Source of the DNA: Terriglobia bacterium
Lineage (GTDB): Bacteria; Acidobacteriota; Terriglobia; Bryobacterales; Bryobacteraceae
Length of the DNA: 64,000 bases
Assembly: GCA_020073305.1 (NCBI GenBank)
Contig: JAIQFK010000004.1
Span: 248,001 to 312,000, forward strand
Reading direction: 5' to 3'
The notes beneath the pieces were generated by a model that searched no databases, had not been told where the DNA came from, and saw only the letters and a program-made list of their open reading frames with translations. Below are positions 50,793-59,711 of the stretch, piece after piece; within the stretch, counting starts at the first letter, position 1; each line of letters starts with the position of its first letter. Made by a program: the position numbers and the translations under genes.

Positions 50793-51851
50793 TCACGATT
50801 CGAAGCGGCGCTTGGCTTCCAGGTAGACTTCGCGCGTGCGCTGTGCGGTCGAAGTCCACGAGAACTCGCGGGCGCGTGCTAGCGATTTCGTCCGCTGCTC
50901 ATTCAGCCATATGGGATGAGTGGCGGCGGCGCACATCGCTTCAGCCCACTCTCGGTTTCCGTCCAGACAGACTCCCGCCTCTCCCGCCACTTCGCGCAGT
51001 GCCGCATCGTGCGAGATCAGCACGCAGGCTCCGCATTGCATGGCTTCGAGCACGGGAAGGCCAAAGCCTTCGTACCGGGATGGATAAACCGCGGCCACAG
51101 CGCCGGAGTAGAGCCGTGGAAGATCGTCATCGCTCACCTCGCCGAGGATGCGCAAACCGGGCTCCGGAGGCAGTTCGGCGAAATCCGCGCGGCGCCGCCC
51201 GGCCAGCACGAGATCCACGCCATGGCGGCCGTGAACGGTTCGCCAGGCCTCCACCAACTCGTGCAGATTCTTCCGCGGCTCAAGCGCGCCGGCGTAGAGA
51301 AAATAAGGTGCCGAGGGCGCGGGCTCGGCGGGCCTGAATAACTCGGAAGCGCCGTGGGGGACGGCCGCAACTCGTGATGAGGGCACCCCAAAAAATTCAA
51401 TCACCTGCTTTCGTACGGCATCCGTCGGCGTAATGACCATCGTCGCGATTCCCAGCCCAACCAGTGGCGGGGTCCGCCGTCGCACGCGTTCGGCGTCGTG
51501 ATGCCATTCCGTATTCATCCACGGCGATAAGTCGTGAATGGTGACCACGCTGGGCCGGCGGGGGATGTATGGTACGGCGAAGTTTGTGCCATGAAATAGC
51601 TCGGAGGACTGACGGCTCATCTCGCGATCGACGCCCCAGAGCCACCACTTCCGCTCCAATCGATTCCGCGGCAGCCCGCCGCGTTTCAGGTTGCCTGGCT
51701 GCGGCTCTGGCATGGGAAACGGCTGGTCGCTGAGCAGCGCGAATTCATCGCCGGGGTCATTTTCGGCGAGCGCCCGGCTCAACTCGGCCGTGTAGCGGGC
51801 GAGCCCGCCGCTCGCCAGCGTCAGCGGGGTGGCGTCCAGGGCCACGCGCAT
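50793..51851 (-). CDS. Glycosyltransferase, GT4 family
   Basis: 352 residues. MRVALDATPLTLASGGLARY opens the acceptor domain; VVTIHDLSPW and HGTNFAVP follow; the donor site is FLYAGALEPRKNLHELVEAW and AVYPSRYEGFGLPVLEAMQC with the E-x7-E motif. It is similar in layout to the 48410 gene, so gene duplication within the operon is likely. Two bases separate it from the rfbB stop upstream. Confidence 0.9.
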   Translation of the reverse strand: MRVALDATPLTLASGGLARYTAELSRALAENDPGDEFALLSDQPFPMPEPQPGNLKRGGLPRNRLERKWWLWGVDREMSRQSSELFHGTNFAVPYIPRRPSVVTIHDLSPWMNTEWHHDAERVRRRTPPLVGLGIATMVITPTDAVRKQVIEFFGVPSSRVAAVPHGASELFRPAEPAPSAPYFLYAGALEPRKNLHELVEAWRTVHGRHGVDLVLAGRRRADFAELPPEPGLRILGEVSDDDLPRLYSGAVAAVYPSRYEGFGLPVLEAMQCGACVLISHDAALREVAGEAGVCLDGNREWAEAMCAAATHPIWLNEQRTKSLARAREFSWTSTAQRTREVYLEAKRRFES

Positions 51852-51853
51852 GG

Positions 51854-52912
51854 TCAGGGTTTGGGAACACGGCGCGCGCTACCGGTCCGGCGCAGTTCGC
51901 TTCCCCGGTTGTCGTAATTTCGCGCGTAATAGCTGCGATACTCGCCCGACTTCACCCGCTCGACCCATGCCCCGTTCTGCCGGTACCAGTCGATCGTGCG
52001 CGCCAGGCCGTCTTCGAAACTCGTCAGCGGAGCCCAGCCGGTTTCGCGCATGATCTTGACGCTCGACAGCGCGTAGCGGCGGTCATGGCCCGGCCGGTCT
52101 TCTACGTACCGGATGAGCGTTTCCGAGGCGTCCGTCCCGGCCAAAATTTTGCGCACCACCTCCAGATTCGGCAGCGAGCGGCTGCCCCCGATGTTGTAGA
52201 TCTCGCCCTCCCGCCCTTTCTCCACCACCGCGCGGATCGCCCGGCAGTGGTCATCCACGTACAGCCAGTCGCGCACCTGCAGGCCATCCCCGTAAACCGG
52301 TAACGGCCGGCCCTCCAGCGCATTCGAAATCATCAGCGGCAGCAGCTTCTCGGGAAACTGATACGCGCCGTAGTTGTTCGACGCTCGCGTGATCAGCACC
52401 GGAAGCTTATAGGTCGTGAAGTAGGAGCGCGCCAGCAGGTCCGACCCCGCTTTGGACGCCGAATACGGGCTGCTGGGATTCAGCGGAAAGCTTTCGTCGG
52501 CTTCGAGGGGCGCTTCCAGGCTGCCGTACACCTCGTCAGTTGAAACATGAACGAACCGCGGCGCCTGGTGCGCGCGTGCAGCTTCGAGCAGCGTAAACGT
52601 CCCGCGCAGGTTGGTTTCAAACGCCGGACTCGGCGAGAAGATGCTGCGGTCCACGTGCGACTCGGCCGCGAAGTGGACAATCGCATCGGGCTTTTCTTCC
52701 GTAAGGAGCGCATCCACCAGCGCGGTATCACAGATATCGCCGTGCACAAACCGGTAGTTGGTATGCGCCGCTACCGCCTCCAGGTTTTCCAGATTCCCCG
52801 CGTAAGTCAGCTTATCCAGATTGATGACACGCGGCGCGTCCGCCGAGCCCAGCAACAGCCGCACAAACGCCGAGCCAATAAATCCCGCTCCGCCCGTGAC
52901 CAGGAGTTTCAT
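51854..52912 (-). CDS. rfbB: dTDP-glucose 4,6-dehydratase
   Basis: 352 residues. Turns dTDP-glucose into dTDP-4-keto-6-deoxyglucose. NAD loop GGAGFIGSAFVR (about 7-18), VHFAAESHVDRS, catalytic THVSTDEVYGS-like stretch (here FVHVSTDEVYGS) and YSASKAGSD with the Tyr-Lys pair. The C-terminus adds GDGLQVRDWLYVDDHC. Operon with rfbA and rfbC; rfbD, the reductase that finishes L-rhamnose, is not found in the window. Confidence 0.95.
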   Translation of the reverse strand: MKLLVTGGAGFIGSAFVRLLLGSADAPRVINLDKLTYAGNLENLEAVAAHTNYRFVHGDICDTALVDALLTEEKPDAIVHFAAESHVDRSIFSPSPAFETNLRGTFTLLEAARAHQAPRFVHVSTDEVYGSLEAPLEADESFPLNPSSPYSASKAGSDLLARSYFTTYKLPVLITRASNNYGAYQFPEKLLPLMISNALEGRPLPVYGDGLQVRDWLYVDDHCRAIRAVVEKGREGEIYNIGGSRSLPNLEVVRKILAGTDASETLIRYVEDRPGHDRRYALSSVKIMRETGWAPLTSFEDGLARTIDWYRQNGAWVERVKSGEYRSYYARNYDNRGSELRRTGSARRVPKP

Positions 52913-52939
52913 AGAGGTGGGGCAGGCCCCCTTCTCGCC

Positions 52940-53527
52940 CTACTTATGCTGTGTCTCCCAATCGTACTGGATGTGCGGATCATTGTAGGGAATGCGGCCT
53001 TCGTCTTTGGGGTCGTAGATGCGGTCGGTTAGATACACCAGCATGGCCGGATCGGAGCCGATCACTTTGTAGCCGTGCGCCACCCCCGGCGGAATCAGAA
53101 TCTGCCACGGCCGCAGCACCCCGGTGTACAGCGTGTTGCGCGCGCCATAGGTGGGCGAACCCATCCTCAAATCGATCAGTGCCACTTGCAGCAGCCCCAC
53201 CACCGGCGCCCAGCAGTCGGTCTGATGCAGGTGGTAATGAAACGCCTTGATCGATCCCGGATAATTGTACGCGGCTGAAATCTGCGTCGATTGCGGCGGA
53301 AACGCGCGCGCCAGCCCCTGTCCCAGACGCTGGATCTCGAGAAAATAGCCGCGATCGTCCGGCCACAGAGTCACCGGCTCCAGCCGCACTCCGTCAATGA
53401 GCTGCGGCGAATCAATTTTCAAGATCACAGAGCCGAGGCCCTTCTCACACACCGGTAGCACCAGCTCCAATGCGCCTGCCCGCGCTACTCTGCGCGCCTC
53501 GGTAATCGACTCTGCTGAGCTCGCCAT
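52940..53527 (-). CDS. rfbC: dTDP-4-dehydrorhamnose 3,5-epimerase
   Basis: 195 residues. Cupin-type epimerase with LWPDDRGYFLEI, QISAAYNYPGSIKAFHYHLH (first catalytic His), LQVALIDLR, and the second His in PPGVAHGYKVIG; Tyr in LVYLTDRIYDP. Acts on dTDP-4-keto-6-deoxyglucose. The start ATG directly abuts the rfbA stop; a later internal start is possible because the N-terminal 25 residues look atypical for the family. Confidence 0.92.
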   Translation of the reverse strand: MASSAESITEARRVARAGALELVLPVCEKGLGSVILKIDSPQLIDGVRLEPVTLWPDDRGYFLEIQRLGQGLARAFPPQSTQISAAYNYPGSIKAFHYHLHQTDCWAPVVGLLQVALIDLRMGSPTYGARNTLYTGVLRPWQILIPPGVAHGYKVIGSDPAMLVYLTDRIYDPKDEGRIPYNDPHIQYDWETQHK

Positions 53528-54289
53528 TTAAGCGTTCACTTTCTCCCGCACGCGGGAAGCCGGCTGGCGGCTTTGTGCCACCAGATTACCGGCGCGCAGC
53601 AGTGATTCGAACGTGCCCGCATCCGTCCACCAGCCTTCCAGGAACGAAAAGGTCATCGTGCCTTCCCGGATGTACGCGTTGTTGACATCGGTGATCTCCA
53701 GTTCGCCTCGCCCGGAAGGCACCAGCGTCGTGATCTTCTCGAAAACCGTGGCGTCGTACATGTAAATGCCCGTCACCGCGAAATCCGACTTCGGCCGCTT
53801 GGGTTTCTCTTCGATATTCACGATGCGGTTGCCGGCGATCTCCGCTACCCCGAAGCGCTCCGCGTCCGGCACTTTCTTCAGCAGGATGCGCGCTCCCCGG
53901 GCCTGCTCGCGGAATTCATCCACCGCCGCGCGAATGCTGCCCTGAATGATGTTGTCCCCCAAAATCACGCAGATCTTGTCGCCTTCGGAGAAGTGTTCGG
54001 CCAGCGCCAGAGCGTCGGCGATCCCGCCCTCGCCCTCCTGATAGGTGTAGCCGATGTGCTTCAGGCCAAAATGTTTCCCGTTGGCCAGCAGACGCAGAAA
54101 GTCCCCCGCGTTCTTGCCCCCCGTCACCACCAGAATGTCGCGAATCCCCGCATCCACCAGCGTCTGGATGGGGTAGTAGATCATCGGCTTGTCGTAGATC
54201 GGCAGCAGATGCTTGTTGGTGATCTTGGTCAACGGAGCCAGCCGGCTTCCGCTCCCTCCCGCCAGTACGATGCCCTTCATCCGTCCCAT
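53528..54289 (-). CDS. rfbA: Glucose-1-phosphate thymidylyltransferase, short form
   Basis: 253 residues (about 250 from the internal MKGIVLAGG). Makes dTDP-glucose from dTTP and glucose 1-phosphate. GGSGSRLAPLT (nucleotide loop), YDKPMIYYPI, LGDNII (metal Asp), EKPKRPKSD, and GRGELEITDVNNAYI. It is shorter than the usual 290-residue enterobacterial enzyme: the C-terminal helical extension that forms the regulatory site is absent. First gene of the glycan operon; divergent from a cupin gene with about 20-30 bases between starts. Confidence 0.93.
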   Translation of the reverse strand: MGRMKGIVLAGGSGSRLAPLTKITNKHLLPIYDKPMIYYPIQTLVDAGIRDILVVTGGKNAGDFLRLLANGKHFGLKHIGYTYQEGEGGIADALALAEHFSEGDKICVILGDNIIQGSIRAAVDEFREQARGARILLKKVPDAERFGVAEIAGNRIVNIEEKPKRPKSDFAVTGIYMYDATVFEKITTLVPSGRGELEITDVNNAYIREGTMTFSFLEGWWTDAGTFESLLRAGNLVAQSRQPASRVREKVNA

Positions 54290-54311
54290 GATAGAATACC
54301 GGGTCGCCGTG

Positions 54312-54662
54312 ATGCTTCACAACTGGTCGCTGCTACCTGAAGAGCAGTTAAATCCCAGCATTTCCCGCCAGGTCATCCACGGGGAAACCATGACCGTCGC
54401 GCGTATACGGCTCCGCAAGGGGGCCGTGGTGCCGCTACATCACCATGTGAGCGAGCAGATATCGATGATCGAGCGCGGGCGGTTGCGTTTCGTGGTTGGC
54501 GGCGAGGAACAGATTCTCAGTGCGGGCGAAACCCTGACCATTCCGCCCCATGCGCCGCACCTGGTCGAGGCGCTGGAGGATTCGCTCGCCACGGATCTGT
54601 TTTCTCCGCCCCGCGAGGACTGGATTCGCGGCGACGACGCCTACCTTCGCGGCCAAAAGTAA
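54312..54662 (+). CDS. Cupin-domain protein
   Basis: 116 residues from MLHNWSLLPEEQLNPSISRQ. One cupin barrel: metal-binding VPLHHHVSEQISMIERGRL and IPPHAPHLVEALED. Resembles small dioxygenase-like or sugar-binding cupins; the function is unknown. Divergent from rfbA by about 22 bases, so both may share a promoter region. The upstream open frame into rfbA is not coding. Confidence 0.85.
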   Translation: MLHNWSLLPEEQLNPSISRQVIHGETMTVARIRLRKGAVVPLHHHVSEQISMIERGRLRFVVGGEEQILSAGETLTIPPHAPHLVEALEDSLATDLFSPPREDWIRGDDAYLRGQK

Positions 54663-54678
54663 AAAAGGAGGACAACTC

Positions 54679-55035
54679 GTGCAACATCGGCTACTACGGA
54701 TTGCCATGCTGGCTATTGCCTTGGCGTGTGCTGCTCTCGCGGCGGACATTTCGGGGTCCTGGCTGTTCGCAGTCGATACCTCCCAAGGCAGCGGCAGCCC
54801 GTCGTTTGAGTTCAAGCAGGAGGACGAAAAGCTCAGCGGGACATACTCGGGTATGTTCGGCACCGCCAAGCTCTCAGGAACGGTGAAAGGCGATCAGGTG
54901 GAGTTCACCTTCGAAATTCCCGACCTCGACGGAAAAGTGCGTTACAAGGGAACGGTAGAAGGCCCGACGCGCATGAAGGGCGACGTCGAATACGGAGACG
55001 TGGGGAAGGGAACGTTTACCGCTAAAAAGAAGTAA
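54679..55035 (+). CDS. Small secreted beta-rich protein
   Basis: 118 residues starting with GTG, supported by AAGGAGG about 8 bases upstream. Signal peptide LLRIAMLAIALACAALAA, then ISGSWLFAVDTSQGSGSPSF, a run of beta strands ending in basic residues. The G-x-W and repeated T-G/Y-S-G turns recall lipocalin-like or extracellular avidin-like barrels. Function unknown. It follows the cupin gene by 16 bases and is convergent with the TonB gene. Confidence 0.65.
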   Translation: MQHRLLRIAMLAIALACAALAADISGSWLFAVDTSQGSGSPSFEFKQEDEKLSGTYSGMFGTAKLSGTVKGDQVEFTFEIPDLDGKVRYKGTVEGPTRMKGDVEYGDVGKGTFTAKKK

Positions 55036-55042
55036 CGGCGTT

Positions 55043-56068
55043 CTAGAGCAGCCGGAAATTCACTTCGATAGTCGCCATCACTGCCACGGGCTGCCCGTTC
55101 TTGTAGCCCGGCCGAAATTTCCATTTGTTCACGGCTTCGATGGCCTTTTCATCCAGGCCGAGACCCAGGCTGCGAACGACGCGGATGTCTCGCGCCTTTC
55201 CAGTGCCATCCACGACCAACTGCAACACCACGGTTCCGGAATATTTCGCCTTGCGGGCTTCTTCGGAGTACTCGGGATCGACCTTGTAAAGCACGACCGG
55301 TGCGGAGACGCCGCCGCCTACGCGGAACACCCCGCCGCCCATGCCGCCGCCTTCACCGGGACCGAACCCGCCACCCTTGCCAGACCCGACGCCGCCGCCG
55401 GAGCCCGATCCGATACCGCCACCGGAGCCAGGGCCATTCGAGGGCGGCCCCATTTTAGCCAGCGGATCTCCCCAATTCGGGAGGTTTACATTGGGTAACG
55501 GTGTATCCGGCGGTGCAATGATTGTCGGGTCCATCACCAGTTTCGGGTTGGGGTTGTTGATCACCGCCATGGGCGGCGTAAACTGCTTCATCGAAGGCTT
55601 GGGCAGACGGCCCTTACTGGCCGGAAGAGGTGAACGGTCGCCGCCACCGCCGCCGCCCTGCATCTGGTTCTTTTGTTCCGCCATTTTGGGGATGTACGGA
55701 GCGATGTCGGGCTGGATCAACGACACCACTTCCTTGGCTTTCTGCTGCACGGCTTTGCTGGAAGCAACGGTAAACAGCAGAACCACCACCGTGGTATGAA
55801 TCGCCAGCGACATGGCGTTCGATTTCTTGTCCCTGCCGTAAAGGCCCCAGATCTCCTTTACCGCCACGGGCCTGGAGGTTACCTGGAGCGGAGGAAGCTG
55901 CGGCGGATGTATCGCCTCGCGTATGTTACGGATAAAAGAGCGGTACCAGGGTTCCTCCACCGTGGCAACATACAGCCGGGCAAGGTGGTCTTCCGCATCG
56001 ATCACGTGCGGTGCCGCGTTTGTTTCTGTCACCCCCGAAGAAGGGGTGTTTTGTAACAGTTCAGGCAT
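55043..56068 (-). CDS. TonB-family energy-transducer protein with glycine-rich linker
   Basis: 341 residues. Single membrane helix at about 86-103 (MSLAIHTTVVVLLFTVAS). Then a Pro- and Gly-rich linker (about 115-255), including a stretch of GGG repeats. The C-terminal TonB domain is YSEEARKAKYSGTVVLQLVV with a following AVNKWKFRPGYKNGQPV (about 267-335). It couples inner-membrane energy to outer-membrane receptors; ExbB/ExbD are not adjacent. The long N-terminal cytosolic part (about 85 residues) is unusual for TonB and resembles acidobacterial TonB proteins. About 230 bases of upstream region follow. Confidence 0.85.
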   Translation of the reverse strand: MPELLQNTPSSGVTETNAAPHVIDAEDHLARLYVATVEEPWYRSFIRNIREAIHPPQLPPLQVTSRPVAVKEIWGLYGRDKKSNAMSLAIHTTVVVLLFTVASSKAVQQKAKEVVSLIQPDIAPYIPKMAEQKNQMQGGGGGGDRSPLPASKGRLPKPSMKQFTPPMAVINNPNPKLVMDPTIIAPPDTPLPNVNLPNWGDPLAKMGPPSNGPGSGGGIGSGSGGGVGSGKGGGFGPGEGGGMGGGVFRVGGGVSAPVVLYKVDPEYSEEARKAKYSGTVVLQLVVDGTGKARDIRVVRSLGLGLDEKAIEAVNKWKFRPGYKNGQPVAVMATIEVNFRLL

Positions 56069-56299
56069 TCAAAATCCCAGGTGTTCGCGTCTCCGCTACT
56101 AACCTTCGACGCTAATGGGAGATCCGTCGTTACAGGTTTTGGAAGCCTGCGAGTCAAGATCTGTAAGAGTGTACCACATAAGAGTTCACTTCGGATTTAA
56201 CCCTCACGTATCTCACAGTATGGACAGGTTGTTAATTTTTGTTTGCCGGATTCCAGTTTTGGAATTTCCTTTGCAGCCTTCCATGTGGTACACGTACCG

Positions 56300-56887
56300 A
56301 TGATGATTACGCGAGACCAAGCGCTTCAGATTTTGTATGAGTTCACGAAATCGGAAAACCTCCGCAAACACGCGCTGGCTGTGGAAATTTGCGTTGCCGC
56401 TTATGCCCGGAAGCATGGCGAGGACGAAACCAAGTGGTCGGTTACGGCCTTGCTGCATGATTTCGACTACGAGATGCACCCCGACGCGCCCGACCATCCG
56501 ATGAAGGGCGAGCCGATCCTCGCCGCTCGTGGCATTCCCGAGGACATCCGGCGCGCCATCCTATCCCACGCTAACTATAGTGGGGTGGCGCGCGCGTCGG
56601 CTCTCGAAAAAACCTTGTTTGCCTGTGACGAGCTGGCAGGATTCATTACGGCGGTTTCGCTGGTGAAGCCGGGACGCTCGGTGCACGAAGTGGACGCCAA
56701 ATCCGTGCGTAAGAAGATGAAAGATAAAGCCTTTGCGCGCTCGGTGAGCCGCGAGGACATCGTCAACGGCGCGGCCGAGCTGGGCATCGATCTGGACGAG
56801 CACATTGCCTTCTGCATCAACGCGATGCAGGGAAGAGCCGCCGAGATCGGCCTCGCAGGCGCGGCGCCTCAAACCACCACGACATGA
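56300..56887 (+). CDS. HD-domain phosphohydrolase-like protein
   Basis: 195 residues from MMITRDQALQILYEF. HD motifs: HALAVEICVAAYARKHG (first His), VTALLHDFDYEMHP (the HD pair with metal binding) and ILSHANYSGV. Members hydrolyse nucleotides or small phosphoesters; the function is unknown. The ORF could begin upstream (56243), but that stretch is not protein-like. The stop overlaps the convergent lutC stop by 19 bases. Confidence 0.85.
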   Translation: MMITRDQALQILYEFTKSENLRKHALAVEICVAAYARKHGEDETKWSVTALLHDFDYEMHPDAPDHPMKGEPILAARGIPEDIRRAILSHANYSGVARASALEKTLFACDELAGFITAVSLVKPGRSVHEVDAKSVRKKMKDKAFARSVSREDIVNGAAELGIDLDEHIAFCINAMQGRAAEIGLAGAAPQTTTT

Positions 56888-57501
56888 ATCTCGCCAGGCC
56901 CGTGGACGCCTCGGACCAAAATCTGTTCGATATCGGCGGTGCGGCTCGGGCCGGTGATCAGCACCATGGAACTGGTTTGTTCGGCGGGGAACGGGAGAAT
57001 CGAGAGCAGCTCGTCGAGCCCCGTCAGGAGTCGCCCGCGCTCGACGAGGGCGATGTGCACGGGAGGCAATAGCGAGATCAGGCGTGCTTCCTGAGGGCTG
57101 GCGAGCATAACCAGCGTGCCGGTGTCGGCAAGCGCGTAATCGGCTCCGGTGATTCCGCAGGCGGCGCTCGCGCATAGCGCGCGCAACGCTACCGGATCCA
57201 TGACGCCGCTCTCAACGCCTGGGAGCGCCGTGATACCGCATTGGCGCAGAATGGGAGCATTCGAAGCAGCCGATTTTCTGCCCGCAAGAACGCCTTCGAC
57301 GTAACTGCGGGCCCCTTCGAGAGAGGCCGCGCGATGCGTGTGGCCCGCTAGCGCCTCAATGCGCTCGCAGAAAACAGCGATGCGGGATTCGATGCCGGCT
57401 GCCGGAATGTTCAAGCGAACCGGAGGCGGCTGGTCAACTGGCTGTCCGGTGCTGCGGCCCAGAGCGGTCCGAACCTTGTGGAGCACATGTTCGCGCGACA
57501 T
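56869..57501 (-). CDS. lutC: LutC/YkgG-type LUD-domain protein
   Basis: 210 residues from MSREHVLHKVRTALGRS. LUD domain with GITGADYALADTGTLVMLAS, the family's signature around the glycine loop, and a C-terminal VLITGPSRTADIEQILVRG. It forms part of the LutABC complex that oxidises L-lactate to pyruvate. The ATG shares one base with the lutB stop (TGATG). The frame extends upstream to 57573, within lutB, but this is an overlap artefact. Confidence 0.9.
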   Translation of the reverse strand: MSREHVLHKVRTALGRSTGQPVDQPPPVRLNIPAAGIESRIAVFCERIEALAGHTHRAASLEGARSYVEGVLAGRKSAASNAPILRQCGITALPGVESGVMDPVALRALCASAACGITGADYALADTGTLVMLASPQEARLISLLPPVHIALVERGRLLTGLDELLSILPFPAEQTSSMVLITGPSRTADIEQILVRGVHGPGEIHVVVV

Positions 57502-58925
57502 CAGCGGCGCTCCCGCCACAACTGCCGGAAGCTTTTCGCGGGCGCGGACGGCAAATCTCTCTGGCTGAGCCACGCGTCCAACGGCGCCACCTTAATCCCC
57601 GATGGTGCGCTGCGAACCCAGCCTCCACCGTCTCGCGAGGGCGCGAGCGACGCGGCCGCCATTCCCGCCATCTCGTACAGGCGTGGGTGACGCATCACCC
57701 AAGCCCATGCGCGAAATGCGAACCGTTCGAGCCGGCTTGCGCCTTCGCGCTCTTCGGACTTCTTCACATCCGAACGCAGGTCCAGCAGAATCTTCGGGAT
57801 GTCGATCTTGACCGGGCAGACTTCGGCGCATGCCCCGCACAGGCTCGACGCGAAAGGCAGGCCGGGCTCATGGTTCACGCCCAGAAACTGCGGCGTCAGG
57901 ATAGCGCCGATGGGCCCGGAGTAGACCCACGGGAAACTGTGGCCGCCGATTTTGCGATACACCGGGCAGTGATTCAGGCACGCTCCACAGCGGATGCAGT
58001 ACAGCGATTCGCGCTTTTCGCGGTCGGCCAGCACTTTCGTCCGTCCGTTATCCAGCAGCACGACGTAGAACTCGTCCGGCCCGTCGATCTCGTCACCGCG
58101 GCGCGGCCCGGAAAGGAACGAAGTGTACACGGTGAGCGGCTGTCCGGTGGCGCTGCGTCCCAGCAGCCTCAGGAACACCGCCAGGTCCTGGGCGCGGGGA
58201 ATCATTTTTTCGATTCCCGCGATGGCGATGTGAACCTTCGGCGCCGAAGTGGTGAGCCGCGCATTGCCCTCGTTTTCGACCAGCACGATGGCGCCCGAAT
58301 CCGCCACCAGGAAATTGGCGCCGCTGATGCCAATGTCCGCGGCCAGAAACTTCTCGCGCAAAACGGCGCGGGCGATCATGGTCTGCTTTTCGATGACCGT
58401 CTCCCGCGGCACGCCGAGCCGTTCGGTGAGCAGATCAGCCACCTGCTCTTTGGTTTTGTGCAGTGCCGGGGCCACGATGTGATACGGCCGCTCATGCGCC
58501 AGTTGAATCAGGTATTCGCCGAGGTCGGTCTCGACCGACTCGAGTTGATGGTGTTCGAGCCGCTCATTCAGGTCGACCTCCTCGGTGGTCATGGATTTTG
58601 ACTTCACGATCAGGCTGGCGCGGCGTTGCCTGGCCAGACCCAGCACGAAATCGGCGACCTCGGTGCCATCTTTGCAGTAGACCACCCTGCCGCCGTGCGC
58701 CGAGACGTTGCGTTCGAACAGCTCCAGGTAGTAATCCAGATGATCGATGGTGTGGCGTTTGACCTCATGAGCCTGGGTCCGCAGCTCCTGGTAATCCGGG
58801 CAGGCGTCGGCGTTGACGGCTTTGCGGCGCTTCTCCATGAGGCGGCCGGTAGCCGCGAAGATGGCGAGCTGCAGTTTGGAATCGGCCAGCGTCTGATGAA
58901 TTTTTTCGTCAAAGATCGCGGACAT
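57501..58925 (-). CDS. lutB: LutB-type iron-sulfur LUD protein
   Basis: 474 residues. N-terminal LUD domain (about 60-300; ISGANFLVADSGAIVLVENE) followed by two 4Fe-4S motifs: CIRCGACLNHCPVYRKIGGH (about 310-330) and CGACAEVCPVKIDIPKIL (about 365-382). Electron-transfer and catalytic subunit of the lactate-oxidising complex. 3 bases follow the lutA stop, and the gene is cotranscribed with lutA and lutC. No lactate permease or LldR regulator is near. Confidence 0.93.
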   Translation of the reverse strand: MSAIFDEKIHQTLADSKLQLAIFAATGRLMEKRRKAVNADACPDYQELRTQAHEVKRHTIDHLDYYLELFERNVSAHGGRVVYCKDGTEVADFVLGLARQRRASLIVKSKSMTTEEVDLNERLEHHQLESVETDLGEYLIQLAHERPYHIVAPALHKTKEQVADLLTERLGVPRETVIEKQTMIARAVLREKFLAADIGISGANFLVADSGAIVLVENEGNARLTTSAPKVHIAIAGIEKMIPRAQDLAVFLRLLGRSATGQPLTVYTSFLSGPRRGDEIDGPDEFYVVLLDNGRTKVLADREKRESLYCIRCGACLNHCPVYRKIGGHSFPWVYSGPIGAILTPQFLGVNHEPGLPFASSLCGACAEVCPVKIDIPKILLDLRSDVKKSEEREGASRLERFAFRAWAWVMRHPRLYEMAGMAAASLAPSRDGGGWVRSAPSGIKVAPLDAWLSQRDLPSAPAKSFRQLWRERR

Positions 58926-58928
58926 GGA

Positions 58929-59654
58929 TCACCGGCTGGCCAGCACTTCGGCGAGATGCAGGGTGCGAATGGGCAGGCCGACGCGCGAGATTGCCCCCTG
59001 GATCTGCATCAGGCAACTGGAATCGACCGAGACTACGGCCGATGCTCCCGTGCGCACGATGGAATCGATCTTGGTGCGCGCCATGCCGCCTGAGACCTCG
59101 GCGAATTTCACCGAGAACGTTCCTCCAAAACCGCAGCACTCTTCGGCGGCATCCATTTCACGCAGCTCGAGCCCGCGTACCTTGCCGAGCAGGCGGCGCG
59201 GCCCGTCCTTGACCTTCAGCTCGCGCAGCGCGTGGCAACTGTCGTGATACGTGACCACTTCGTCCAGCCGCGCTCCCACGTCATCAACGCCAGCCACCTC
59301 CAGCAGAAAACGTGAGAACTCGTACACCTTCGATTCGAGCCGGCGCGCTCGCTCCAGGTTTTCCGGCTCTTTGTCGAAGATGTCTTCGAAGTGATGAGCA
59401 ATCATCGACGTGCACGATCCCGAGGGCACCACGATGTAGTCCGCGTCATGAAATACATCGAGAAAATGGCGCGCTACCTGCCGCGCTTCCTCGCGGTAGC
59501 CGCTGTTGAACGCCGGTTGCCCGCAGCAGGTCTGCTGTTCCGGAAAGTCGACCTGGAACCCCAGGCGCTCGAGCACATCCACCACCGCGAGGCCCACTTT
59601 GGGAAACAACTGATCGACGATGCAGGTGACGAAGAGCGAAACGCGCGCGGGCAT
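58929..59654 (-). CDS. lutA: LutA-type cysteine-rich (CCG) protein
   Basis: 241 residues from MPARVSLFVTCIVDQLFPKV. Two CCG-type cysteine motifs, EQQTCCGQPAFNSG and AAEECCGFGGTFSVK, that bind Fe-S or heterodisulfide; SGSCTSMIAHH and TYHDSCHALR also match. Similar to glycolate oxidase iron-sulfur and heterodisulfide reductase B-type subunits. First gene of the lut operon; the open frame extends to 60011, but only the part from 59654 has family similarity. Confidence 0.92.
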   Translation of the reverse strand: MPARVSLFVTCIVDQLFPKVGLAVVDVLERLGFQVDFPEQQTCCGQPAFNSGYREEARQVARHFLDVFHDADYIVVPSGSCTSMIAHHFEDIFDKEPENLERARRLESKVYEFSRFLLEVAGVDDVGARLDEVVTYHDSCHALRELKVKDGPRRLLGKVRGLELREMDAAEECCGFGGTFSVKFAEVSGGMARTKIDSIVRTGASAVVSVDSSCLMQIQGAISRVGLPIRTLHLAEVLASR

Positions 59655-59711
59655 GTTGAGAAAGAGAAATTGTATCAGGTGGACGGCGGTGGCTTCGGCC
59701 GGCGGTAAGAT

